DNA of 64,000 bases from Rotaria sp. Silwood1 (Eukaryota > Rotifera > Eurotatoria > Philodinida > Philodinidae). The translations under genes were made by a program, and so were the position numbers. The DNA is taken from NCBI GenBank assembly GCA_905250075.1, contig CAJNOP010000017.1, positions 1,153,017-1,217,016 on the forward strand. The letters run 5' to 3'. Below are positions 18,061 to 28,668 of the stretch, piece after piece. Position 1 is the first letter of the stretch, and each line of letters starts with the position of its first letter. The notes below the pieces were generated by a model. It was not told the DNA's origin. It searched no databases and saw only the letters and a program-made list of their open reading frames with translations.

Positions 18061-18185
18061 TTTATTTTTTATTTTGTTTTTTTTTTGTACATGAAATAGA
18101 AAAAAATAAATTTATGTTTTTGTTTTTGTTTTTGAACTTGTACAATAAATTTGTAAAGAATTTCAGATTGAAATTGAAAGTAAGA
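18061..18185 (+). promoter_or_regulatory. Short ZFAND2-PAGR1 spacer with poly(A) signal and splice acceptor
   Basis: The spacer holds AATAAA at 18144-18149 followed by a TTTCAG acceptor-like site ending at 18166, 19 bases before the next ATG. A poly(A) signal immediately before an acceptor is what a spliced-leader trans-spliced operon spacer looks like. Spliced-leader trans-splicing is known in bdelloid rotifers; its use here is inference. Confidence 0.45.
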
Positions 18186-18813
18186 ATGAATTTTGGTGAA
18201 CCATCTCCAGATGTTATTGCTCGATTATATAATGAAATAAAAGAAAAAAAGGTATGCATCGAAAATTTTTTCTTTATCTTTTCATAAATTTATATGTTTA
18301 GATTCTTGAACTTGATTGGAAAAGTCCAGGTAAAAAGAATCGAACAAAGAAACAAAAAAATGCACAAAAAAATATTAGTCCTATGAAGTCAGATGAATCA
18401 ACAAGTTCAAAACCTGAAGACAATAAGTACAATCATATTATGTTTTTTTTTTTCTTTGAATACAATTGATCTCATTTTTTTTTCATAGATTAATGAATGA
18501 AATTGATGAGTTTGATAATGATGATGCCTTAACATCAAATAATATAACTGTTTCATCATTTCGTTCAGCTGGTTAGTTTTTAAATATTACAATATTCTAT
18601 CAAATTTCTTTTTTTTTTTTACTTCTTAGTTGGTAAACCAAAAACTACTGAAAAACGTCTTATTGATATGAATACTGTTATTGCTAATATTGAACGACAA
18701 CAACAAGAAGATGAACGACTTCGGTAAAAATGAAAATTATTTCAAATAAAATTATCTTATTAATTTATTTATTTAGACAAGGTATGAATAATTCATCTGG
18801 TGGCAAATCTTAA
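18186..18813 (+). CDS. PAGR1-like (PTIP-associated glutamate-rich) protein
   Basis: Small protein of about five exons, opening MNFGEPSPDVIARLYNEIKE. The Pro-Ser-x-x-I-x-RLY start followed by LELDWKSPGKK, then a Glu/Asp-Phe-Asp acidic patch (DEFDNDDA) and the C-terminal helix RLIDMNTVIANIERQQQEDE resemble the conserved core of PAGR1 (PA1). PAGR1 joins PTIP in the MLL3/MLL4 H3K4 methyltransferase complexes. The match rests on order and character of short blocks, so it is moderate. The stop at 18811-18813 is followed by AATAAA at 18901-18906, almost touching the stop of the converging MLH3 gene. Confidence 0.6.
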
Positions 18814-18915
18814 AGAAAAAAAGCAACAAGTTCATTTTTTTTTTTATTATGTATAAATTGTACATGATAATTTTTCTGTCTCTTCTATTAGTCTATGTAG
18901 AATAAAAAAATTCAA

Positions 18916-19992
18916 TTAGGATTCTTTAAGCCATTTATGAATTGAAGCAATTTGTTCCAGTTCAGTCATATCGACTTGATAGTTTTCAGACATAATATCA
19001 TATTCCCATAGAATAGCCGTTGAAGTTCGTCCATGTGCACAAATAAAAGGCATTGAACATAATTTTAATTCATTTAAAAGTCGATGACATTCATTTTTAT
19101 TTAAAATATCATTAAATTTAATAGCATTATGACAAGCTAATGATTTAAGTGTTTCATATATAATCAATTCGATATTATTTGAATAATTAATTGTTTTAAG
19201 AAGAATATTATCGATTGTATCATAAATAATATCATCTAGAAGAACACTTGATGATTGACGTTGTCCAAGTGATAAAAGCCAACCAGGTACAGCTCGAATA
19301 AGAAGCTTATGAGTCGATATAGAAGAAAAACTAAAGCCTGTACGTTCAAGTAAAGATATTTGTTCAAATGTATAGAGAAAACGTGGATTACGGGCTATAA
19401 CAACTGGTTCAGGTAATGGAAAAGGAATCGTTCGAATATTTTCTTGTTTAAAATGAGTTTGAAGACGTTCGAGAAGGATACGTTCTGATATAGCATGTTG
19501 ATCGAAAAGAATTAATTGTATTTGATTGATACTTGATGAACGAATAAGACGTTTACTGATTAAGAATTTTCTATCAAATTGACCAAGAAAATGAGTTTCA
19601 TGAAGAATATTAACATGCATGGATTGTTTTGATGATATTGATCGTAGATTTAATATTGGTGGATAAATTCGCGGAGGTAGAGTATTAGTTATGATTGGGA
19701 AAGAGATATTCGACAATTGGAATTGTTTTTTCTTATTGACTTGAAATGAATTACGAATATTTGTCGAAAGACGAACTGGATGAAGAGATGAACGATAATG
19801 TTCATTACGTCGAAATATAGACCATTCTCGTCGTTTTGATTGAATAAGTGTATGTTTGTAAGCATTTGTACGTGCATTTTCAAGAATTATTTGTTGTCGT
19901 TTATGATATAATGTTTCTTGTTGTTCATGGATTGTATTGAACTTCGTTCGAGCTATACGATATCGTTCAAGAAGTTCATTATCAATCGACAT
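18916..19992 (-). CDS. MLH3: MLH3-type MutL C-terminal endonuclease domain, no ATPase half
   Basis: One uninterrupted 358-residue reading frame. The C-terminal two thirds is a MutL dimerisation/endonuclease domain: FLGQFDRKFL, then the metal-binding motif DQHAISERILLE (DQHA-x2-E-x4-E intact), the SLACHNAIKFND block (equivalent to ACHxAIKF of MLH3) and CAHGRTS (equivalent to CxHGRP). These pairings are specific to MLH3 among MutL proteins. The first 120 residues are basic and Arg-rich with no family match. The GHKL ATPase half that MLH3 normally carries is missing: an in-frame stop lies just upstream of the ATG, and I find no N-terminal exons in the 1.95 kb before the next gene. MLH1-MLH3 nicks DNA in mismatch repair and meiotic crossover resolution. 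Confidence 0.85.
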   Translation of the reverse strand: MSIDNELLERYRIARTKFNTIHEQQETLYHKRQQIILENARTNAYKHTLIQSKRREWSIFRRNEHYRSSLHPVRLSTNIRNSFQVNKKKQFQLSNISFPIITNTLPPRIYPPILNLRSISSKQSMHVNILHETHFLGQFDRKFLISKRLIRSSSINQIQLILFDQHAISERILLERLQTHFKQENIRTIPFPLPEPVVIARNPRFLYTFEQISLLERTGFSFSSISTHKLLIRAVPGWLLSLGQRQSSSVLLDDIIYDTIDNILLKTINYSNNIELIIYETLKSLACHNAIKFNDILNKNECHRLLNELKLCSMPFICAHGRTSTAILWEYDIMSENYQVDMTELEQIASIHKWLKES

Positions 19993-20200
19993 TTTGTATA
20001 ATCTAATTTTCTAACTGACTATTTTTGAATTTTGATTATTGTTATAGATAGAATCACATCGTCCAGTATAAAGACCTAGATGAACATTTGAACAAAGAAC
20101 GAAAACAATGACCATGTAGATCGATATATATCTTATGTGAAAATAAAAAAGACATTTAACGTTTTTTTTCGCTAAAGTTCACGTCGAAATTTTACCTTAA

Positions 20201-20444
20201 CTCTTTGAGGACTGTCTTTATTTTTATAAAAGAAATAAAGTTGTCGCGTCAAAATTACTTATAACGTGAAAAGTATTAACTATCATAATTATAATATTTG
20301 TTCTTGCTGTAACGGCATCAATAGAGTGCTTTGAGATAGAAAAAGAAAAAAAACACTCAAAAAATCTACTCTAACAAATTCAATAACTTTTGTTTCTACT
20401 GGAATTTCTAAAGCCGTCTATATACGGCCATAGTTCCCAAAGGG
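20201..20444. mobile_element. piggyBac-like MITE
   Basis: A 244-bp non-coding element flanked on both sides by TTAA (20197-20200 and 20445-20448), the piggyBac-type target. The ends form an imperfect inverted pair: CTCTTTGAGGACT at the left and CCCTTTGGGAACT read inward from the right. There is no transposase. Confidence 0.65.
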
Positions 20445-20448
20445 TTAA

Positions 20449-21945
20449 AGAGAAGGTTGGTTTAGAGAAACCTTACATTTGCATTTGGTCGCAAGCAAAA
20501 CTTCTTGCATTTCCCTACACAAACATTAGTATTCATTCATTTTTCACATAAAACTTTTTATATAAGTGTTATGTCTAGATGCATTTAATTCTTTATTTTA
20601 TACGTTTTCATCGTTCTTGATATTCTAATTTTTCTATATGGATCATACCCTATCAGTATAATTGTATAGAAAAGTAATTTATATTTCTTGTCATCCTTTG
20701 TAGACTAGGTCACGTGCTAATCATAACGCAAGAAAGTTGTACAAAAAACGAAACTTCTTTTTTCTGGTTCCAAAAGTGTGAGGAGCAGTGTCTCATTGCA
20801 GATCATTCTTATGATTTGAGTTAACATGTATCCTAGGAAGGGCAATTTTTCAAATTATGTTAGAATCAAAGTTCGATTCAGACATAATTACTATCAGAAG
20901 ATTTTATTTAGTTTCTGTAAGTTTCAATGCAATCGAGAAATTCATCATAATTGGCATCTCACCTCAGACTAATATTCAATATCGGTGTAAATAGTAAAAA
21001 AAAGGACCTTTAAGGCTCTATTCTATATTTGTAGTTTTGTGATGAGATGTGAATAATGACAAATTTTTCGAGTGCACTAGAACATTTACGGAAAAATCAA
21101 ATTAAATTTTCTGATATGAATTGTATCTAGATTGAATCCTTATTCTAAGATATTCTCAAGATAATTTGAAAACTAGCCCTGTCTAGAATAGATATCAGCT
21201 CAAATCTTGAAATGGGATTGCGATGAAACACTGCTTCTCACACTTTTCGAAATAGAAAAGAGGGTGTGTGCCGTGTGGATGTGAGCATTGGTCTTCGTTA
21301 TAGTGACACTCGCACAGCTACACCCATTCGTAACAATCAAAGGACTTCATTTGTGTTAATTTGTTTTCATCAATTTTTTGGTCTCTAATAACTTTTCAGC
21401 AATATTTCATACCCAATAATTGTCTTACCATCATGTACATCAGAATAGTTTATTAAGGATGATTGGAATTATTCACCATAACACTGACTTTATTTGCCAG
21501 CAAGTCTTTATATCAAACTGAAAGCACTTTTTATTCATTACATGACTTTTAGAAAGGTAATGAATGTAATTTCTAAGTGTAAGATACACTCTTACAGAAC
21601 ATTTTATCAATTTATCAGATGTCATTCTGATACTCGATAAAAACTTTGCAACTCAATGCCTTTCTCTTTTCCAAGAACAACTTTCCAATGCTATTTCAGG
21701 ATTCGCCACGACACTTATTTCTTCGCCCAAACTTCCTTCTTATAGTGAATGATCATATTTATTTCTCATTTCTCATATTTATTTTAATCCTTCAACAGTA
21801 TCACTTGAAAATGTTGCTCGATGTTTATGTCTTCCCATTCTCTTCACCGATCCTTCGGTAACACTAGAGGTATACATAAAGTGCAATGAATTCATTATCA
21901 AAATTTATTGGATTCGCTAAAGCAGTATACTCACTTTTCTATAAT
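20449..21945. other. Gene-free stretch upstream of MLH3
   Basis: No coding region supported by motifs or codon pattern on either strand. I examined it specifically for MLH3 ATPase exons and saw none. Confidence 0.5.
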
Positions 21946-24900
21946 CTAACTTCGGTGGATGCCGAGCTCTGTGAGTGTCTGTGTCGAGATGTAAAAAAAA
22001 AACGTCGCTATGAAACGAATTCCGAAACACTTTTACTTACCGTATTATTTTGTAATGCTTCTCTGAGAAGTTGTATTCCTTCCCCGTCAAATTCATTTTG
22101 CTCAAGATCAAGTGTCTTGAGCGTCTATGTGAAATTATCAAAAAAACACTTAATACTACACTGATGAACACGCGCTTTAACGCACCGTGTTATATTGTAA
22201 TACTTGACTAAAGTACCTTACACCTTCATTTCCAATATAATTTTTGCTAAGTCTAAGCACAGCGAGTGTCTGTATGCAAGATAAGATAAACAACACCAAA
22301 ATGAGAAAACGCAGAGTGTGTATCTCGCACATTGTTGTCAGTTAATGCCTCAGTTAAGTATTTGGCACCTTTGTCACCAATTTCATTCATATTCAGCGTA
22401 AGATTGATGAGTGTCTATTCAAAATAGAATAACACACTGCTATTCATCAATCGCAAAGTCTATTTGTGTTACCGTATTATGCTGTAATGCTTCACTCAGA
22501 GCTCGTATTCCTTTACATTTGATGTGATTCCCAAAAAGATCAAGTGTAGTCAGTGTCTTTGGAAAACAATAAAAATCTTTTATATGAGATAATGAAGATT
22601 TTGCCTCTTACTGCATTATGCGATAATCCTTCACTCAAATATTTTGCACCTTGATCTCCTATTTGATTAGATCCGAGGTGCAGTGTAATGAGTGTCTCCA
22701 TGGAAGAATAAGAAACATCAATATTAGATAGACAGAGATTCTAAATTTCTTACCTTGTTTCGCTGTAATGCCTCACCCAAATATTGTGCACCTTGAGCTC
22801 CGATTTCATTGTTATAGAGGTTGAGTGTAGTGAGTGTCTAAGTTATAGAATAAGACACATCAGTATGAGATAGATAGAAATTTTATTTCTCTCACTTTGT
22901 TTTCCTTTAGTGCCTCACCCAAATATTGTGCACCTTGAGCTCCGATTTCATTATTATCGAGGTTGAGTGTAGTAAGTGCCTAAGTTAAAGAATAAGAAAC
23001 ATCCATATGATATTGATGGAGGTTGTGTTTCTTTCATCCTGTTATCTCGCAATCCTTCACTCAAATGTTGTGCACTTACATCTTCAATTAGATTCCATGC
23101 GAGGTGAGTGTAGCTAATGCCTAAGTTAAGGAATAACAAACATGAATATGGGATGGAAAATATTCTTCCACTCTTGCCATATTTGTACATATGCCATATT
23201 CAGATGTTGTGTTATGTATACTCGGATTAGATACTATTCACTCTACTTTTGAAAATTCCGGATGAGATTTTCTTTGTGATTTTCACGGTGTCTCTGAATG
23301 ACATTAAGTAGATACCATGAGTTTGATTCTATTATCAAGATACATGATTCTTATTTTATTACTCAGCTTTAAAGTATGAAATGAGCAAGAACACGTTAGG
23401 GAGACATCTGAATCGTTTTGAGTCTTCTAAATTTGAAAATTGTTTGAGTTGTTAGTACTAGGTATTGTAACTTTACGTTGATATAAACCATGCAATGGAG
23501 ATTGCCGTGTCAAATGTTTTAGATGCCTGAAATTTTGAGTTGTAGATTGCCTCTGTTTTCGTATTTCTTTCGAAATATCAGTGGTAGAAAGATAAAACTA
23601 TGTTACATCCATAAGTGATATCAAAGATAGTGTATTTTACCATGTTGTTGCGTAATGCGTAATAACTTACAGTTTCCATATCATCATCGGTCAAGGATCT
23701 GTTTGACAAACATAATTCTAAGCTACCGGTACTGGTTGCAATAAATTGTTGGAGTTCATGGTTTGGATGAGAAAACAGCGGTATAGAGCCTAAAAAAGAT
23801 TTGTATATTAATAAAATTTATCGATTAGAATAAACTCATTAGCTCAAATGACTGTTGGGTATTGACATATTATAACGATTTTTCTGAATCATATCTTTTC
23901 AAAAATATTGTTAGATAATTTTTTAATAATTATTTGTCTTAGAGGGAGAAAATTAAGACTAAGATGGTGTATATTGATTCTATGTATTCATTCGCAATAG
24001 TTCTTCCTTATCCTCTTTTGAATAACAAGCAAAGGAAATGCTTTGGAAGAAAAACTAATTCACAAACCTAAAACAAGTCTAGGTTGTTTTTAAAACATCA
24101 ATCTCTAAGTTATTGAAAAGATAAACATATTTGTACAGCAACAGTATATATTCATACCATGTATCAAGATCCAACTTCGATGCGTACTACGTATTATAAG
24201 AAAACGACTGTATTCGCGGACATGGCAGTTGAAAGCTAATGAGTTCAACGTCTAAAGAATATTCTTGGTAATATGAAGATGAAAAACAATGATAATCAGT
24301 AATACAGCACTCAATAAGGCATGGACACTATTACATACGTCGAATCGATCTTTTATCTAGTAACTGTTGAAACCATATGTAGTATATGTGCACAATGCTA
24401 TATAATACACAGGAAAAAGTGAGTGATCTGATATTTTTCAACAAACAACGTCATTAAGCATGCGTCTTATTTCAACGACGTCCCTGTTTAATATTCTAGA
24501 TTTGAAATGCATAGCCATTAGCTATGCGGAATTGAGTCCTTTTTCTTTCAGATCGTCAACCTATTGTGTCCAATAATGGATTATTGTGATGTCTATTTTA
24601 GTGAGGAGCGACTCTGACATGAATCTTACTTTCTTTGAAGAGAGCCAATGAAAACTTCTAGATTTAAAAAATAAAAGCTTTTTCCAGAAGAAATTTTCGC
24701 TATTACTGCTAAGTATCCACAAATTTCAGTTACAAATAACTAAAGATAATCAACCATTTTATTATCTCTTCATTCTTTCAAGTAGCATTTCATGAAAATC
24801 TTCATCGATATCACCTCAATAGAAACAAAGGACCCATAGTAGTCACTTCATAGTATTTACACATAGTAGAACTGAAAATAGATTTGGTGCATTATGAAAA

Positions 24901-26028
24901 GTTTGATAATAAAAAAATTGAATAATTACTCGAATGATCGGCTTGCTCTGTAAGAAGCCGTTTCAGTTCACTGAACGTTGGTCGATCATTTGGTGATTGG
25001 GCCCAAGTGTTGATGATGATAGACCAATACTTTTGACTACAATTGGATGGTTTAGGTAGTAAATCACCATTCAGAACTCGGCGAATCACGTCTTCATCAC
25101 GTTCAATGTCTTCCCACGGTAGTGTTCCTTGTGAATATGCTTCCCACATCAATACACCCATCGAGAAGACATCTGATTTCTCTGTATAATCATTAGGTAT
25201 TACGTTAGATGAAAGTAATTCCGGTGCTGCATATCGAATCGGAATAATATTTAATGTTGTTCTTGCAGCACCCGGCACCAAAGAATAAAGTTTGCTATGA
25301 AGACTCAATCCAAAATCAGTTACTTTCACAACAATTCTATCCGAATTATTTTCATCGTAACGAAACATTAGTATATTGCGACATGCTAAATCACCATGAA
25401 CTACATTATGAAATGCTAAAAATATCATAGCATCAATAATCTGTAAAAATATTTCAATAAGAATGTCTTCATTGGGCATTGTCTTGGAATCCATTAACAG
25501 TTCGTATAAACTACCTTCAGGTGCATATTCTTGTAACAACATAATTGCATTAGATTTAATCTTGTTATTATTTTCATGTACCAAACCAAATGTACGAACA
25601 ATGTGTGGATGACGACTTAGTTCAACGTAGAAGGATGCTTCTTTTTGTGCTCGAGCTCCATCAACTTTTAAAATAACTATTTCTGGTCGATTATCATTGG
25701 TTGGCAACCATTCGGCAAGAAATATTGTCTTGCCAATTGTTGAGAAGAGTGGCCGACCTCTCTTTTTCCTAACATCAACATCAAGTATAAATTGATAATT
25801 TTTACTATGTGTTGATATTTCAAAAGAATCAACAATTTTTTTCATTGCACGATTTGGAATCAAATTTTCAATAGATAATGGTTGGTCAGTTAGTGGGCTT
25901 GTACCTTTTTTTCGAATCCATTCTTCAATAGCTTTTCTTTCATATGTATGACCATCCTGTGCTACCACTGGATCACGAAATAACTTTAATGTGAGTGGAC
26001 ATGATAATGGATCGTGAGTTTTCTCCAT
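21946..26028 (-). CDS. U-box, kinase and LRR fusion protein
   Basis: Exon 1 (26028-24930) encodes a U-box at residues 1-75 (DPLSCPLTLKLFRDPVVA, YERKAIEEWI) and a kinase domain. The kinase has the β3 Lys in VILKVDGARAQKE, catalytic loop VVHGDLACRNIL, VTDFGLSL and RYAAPELL. The Gly-rich loop is poorly conserved. A phase-1 donor CGA|GTAATT joins exon 2 at 23789-23641 (SIPLFSHPNHELQQF, LTDDDMETVSYYALRNNM). Seven LRR exons follow, each exactly 84 bases and phase 0: 22979-22896, 22837-22754, 22695-22612, 22556-22473, 22414-22331, 22269-22186 and 22124-22041. The last exon, 21978-21946, ends in TAG. The total is 1,869 bases, 622 residues. LRRs are of ribonuclease-inhibitor type (TLNLYNNEIGAQGAQYLGEA). 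E3 ligase plus kinase plus LRR suggests a receptor or signalling role, ligand unknown. If the 1.1-kb intron is not spliced, exon 1 ends at a stop at 24892. Confidence 0.75.
23038..23120 (-). pseudogene. Broken LRR exon inside the U-box-kinase-LRR gene
   Basis: Homologous to the 84-base LRR exons but 83 bases long. One base is missing after ACACT, so the LRR frame shifts near its start (HLAWNLIEDVSAQHLSEGL is recovered in another frame). The base pair after the exon is AT where the other copies have the GT donor. Both defects would stop its use. Because all flanking junctions are phase 0, skipping it leaves the gene in frame. Confidence 0.7.
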
Positions 26029-26383
26029 GAGTAAAACAAACAGGGTATATGACGATGGTCTTGATGGCCGGGTTTGTCTAATTGAATGTATAGAGCAGTA
26101 GATCTTGTCTTAAAAAAAAGAAAAATATCTATGATTTTTTTGAATAAGCATTCTCAAAACTGATGATTACTCTAAGGAAATAACAGCAATATATCGTCAA
26201 ATCGAAAGATTTGAACGATAAGCAAACACGAAAAAAAAGAAGCAACATTGAAAATATTGATTCTTTCAATAACAATTAAACCTACATTGATCTATGAAAC
26301 AAGAGCACTTTTTGAATGTGTTAATCTCTCGTACAAAATTGCCTACATGAGCAAGTTAATCCGGTCTAAACTATTAATTTTAT

Positions 26384-26790
26384 GGAAGTGACTATGTACA
26401 CATATGTGTACATAGCTGGTCGGCTATGTACACTTGTGTGTACATAGCCACTTGGCTATGTACACACAAGTGTATATAGCTGACTGACTATATACACATA
26501 TGTCTATATAGCCCTTTGGCTATGTGCACACAGGTAGATATAATCAACATATTAGTAAATATGAAGTCATATTATAATATTATATGTATTTGTTGATTAA
26601 TATAAATTAATTATCTAAGTTTTTTCATAGTTTTATTAATTCTTTATTACATACGAATAAAATATAAATCATATAGAAAAAAAATTAAGTCAAATAAAGA
26701 TCAATAGTTCAGCAGCATTTCTAGTGCTTTCTCTCTTTGGTTTTAAACGAAACAGTTGAATTTCATTATTTTAAATAGAATACATGATAA
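26384..26790 (+). repeat. Left terminal inverted repeat with palindrome array
   Basis: The outer 170 bases hold about five near-palindromes built on CTATGTACACAT and its complement, spaced about 30-35 bases apart. The unit varies (CTATGTACACTT, CTATATACACAT, CTATGTGCACAC). The inner part carries AT-rich sequence up to GGTTTTAAACGAAACA, which reappears inverted at the right end. Confidence 0.8.
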
Positions 26791-27189
26791 CCATCTAGTG
26801 TTAGCGCTTATCTTCCCTCTTCATTATATCATATTTTTTTGTCGAGACACTTATATAAAGAAAAATTTTATATCTTCTTTTCTTAGTTGATTGGGTTAAA
26901 AATAGGAAACTGAAAAATAGAAAAAGCCAAATAACTTGACATCTGAGAACATAATCTTTATTAAGATAGATTGATTTATCTTTACTTTAATCTTTTTCTC
27001 TATCGAGCTAATTAATAGTTTTTCAAATGAAATGAATTGATAATTGTTGTAATAAAATTGATCGACTTCATATAACCTCATATATAGTACTAAATAAATC
27101 CTCTAATATTATTAAAAAGTCTATCATAATCATTCTCAATGTCTGTTACAGAAAGGTATATGTTGCTATTATAGTTAAATCTAAGTATA

Positions 27190-27597
27190 TTGTTTCGTGC
27201 TTATCGTAATTCTTCAACTAGAAAAATAAAGCAAGATAATTATTCTCTCTTTAAAAAGCAGTTTGATAGTTGGGCACATTTTGAGAAAGAATTTAGAAAT
27301 TGGTGCATTAATTGTTATCAACCAATGAATATAAAACGTTCTTCAATGAAATATAATGAAAAAATGACGAGAGAATTATTTAACTATGTTCAATACCAAA
27401 ATGTAATGTATGCATGTCATCATAGATGTCCTGTTCGAAGACATATAAAAGATGAATCAAGACCAAACCAAGAATCGGCTCGATTATATTGTGAATTTAT
27501 TCTCTTTCTCGTAGAGAAGAGTCTTGTGAGAATAAATTGTTTGTTTCCTTGCTTGTATGTCCGCACTTCACACTGTAAACTAGAAAATGAGTTATAG
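27190..27597 (+). pseudogene. Transposase N-terminal fragment (FAR1/ZSWIM-like)
   Basis: An open stretch of about 135 codons with no usable ATG at its start and a TAG just upstream in frame. It contains FKKQFDSWAHFEKEFRNWC, KRSSMKYNEK and YACHHRCPVRRHIKDESR. The aromatic and Cys/His spacing resembles the N-terminal DNA-binding region of Mutator-type transposases and the derived FAR1/ZSWIM proteins. The catalytic DDE domain is not found in the element, so this is read as a decayed remnant. Family assignment is tentative. Confidence 0.45.
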
Positions 27598-27612
27598 AGT
27601 TTAATCGAGGAT

Positions 27613-27748
27613 ATTCTAGGAATGCCTATATGAATTCGCCGATGAATTTCTAAATTCTTGAAAATAAGATATTCGAAACATTAAAAATATGAACTTTGAT
27701 TTTCTAATTAGAAAATCAAGAGTGAATTCATATAGGCATTCCTAGAAT
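27613..27748. repeat. Perfect 25-bp fold-back inside the Mutator-like element
   Basis: Arms 27613-27637 and 27724-27748 are exact reverse complements, each containing ATTCTAGGAATGCC or its complement, around an 86-base spacer. It may be a nested MITE or an old inverted duplication. No target duplication is clear. Confidence 0.7.
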
Positions 27749-27854
27749 TTCGGATTCGGTATAGCAATTCGAGCATATTCTAAAAACTAGAAAATCAAAT
27801 TTGATTTTCATATCATGATGAAGTATCTTTTATTTATTTTATTTCATGAAATAA

Positions 27855-28135
27855 AATAAATAAATAATTTTACTAAAGGAAAAATTCATTTGATGGAACC
27901 ATTCATTAATATCATCGTAAATAAACGATTAAATAATCTAATTTAAATATAAATATCATTCAACTTTATTCATTCACTATAATATCATTGTAAATAAATA
28001 AATGAATAATTCAACTGAAACAAAAATTCATTTTATTTAATCATTCTTAAATATCATTGCAGATGGATAAATAAATAAATGAATAATTTAACTAAAATAA
28101 AAAACATTTCATTTCAATCATTCATTGATATCATA
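27855..28135. repeat. Degenerate AT-rich tandem repeat
   Basis: Three imperfect copies of a unit containing AATAATTYAACT, ATTCAT and ATATCATTG with TAAATAAATAAATG runs. The best spacing is about 82 bases between the second and third copies. Confidence 0.5.
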
Positions 28136-28668
28136 ACAATTCATAAAGAGAATATTGATTAAAAAAATTTTTAGAAATTTTTCTTCTATCTCTTATGAGG
28201 AATAAAACTGCATGATTAAAAAATAATTGATTGTGTTCGTCAACACAGTGCGGACTAATACAAACTGTAGCTATAGAATAAATTATTAATCTACTCGCTA
28301 CAGCTGCCGGAAAGAAAATGAATGACCAATGTTGTCGGTTAATTTATATATCCAACTGAACAATAGCCACTACGCAGCTATTGTTTACTTGATTTTCTGT
28401 AAATATGTGTACGATTTTTAAATCTTGTGAAATCAGTTGTTGATTTTCCGATTTTTAAAAAATGGATTTTTTCGAAAATCAAATTGAATTTCTATAAATT
28501 GAAAAATCAAGCATTTTCGAATTATTCAAAATTCAATGAATAAATCATAAAGCTTTAAAAATGCTTCAGCTTATTTGAGATCGATTTTCCAAAAAGTAGA
28601 ATTTAAAAAAAATTTACAGTGCAGTGATTGGTCCAAAAGAAGGTGAAGACAAAAAGGATTATTTTCCA

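Noticed and set aside
21646..22164. Plus-strand open frames across the LRR exons
   Set aside because: They run antisense to the 84-base LRR exons, which have consistent splice sites and frame on the minus strand.
22954..23190. A continuous minus-strand open frame spanning two LRR units
   Set aside because: It reads through the intron in the wrong frame for the intact LRR; it exists only because the upstream unit is frameshifted.
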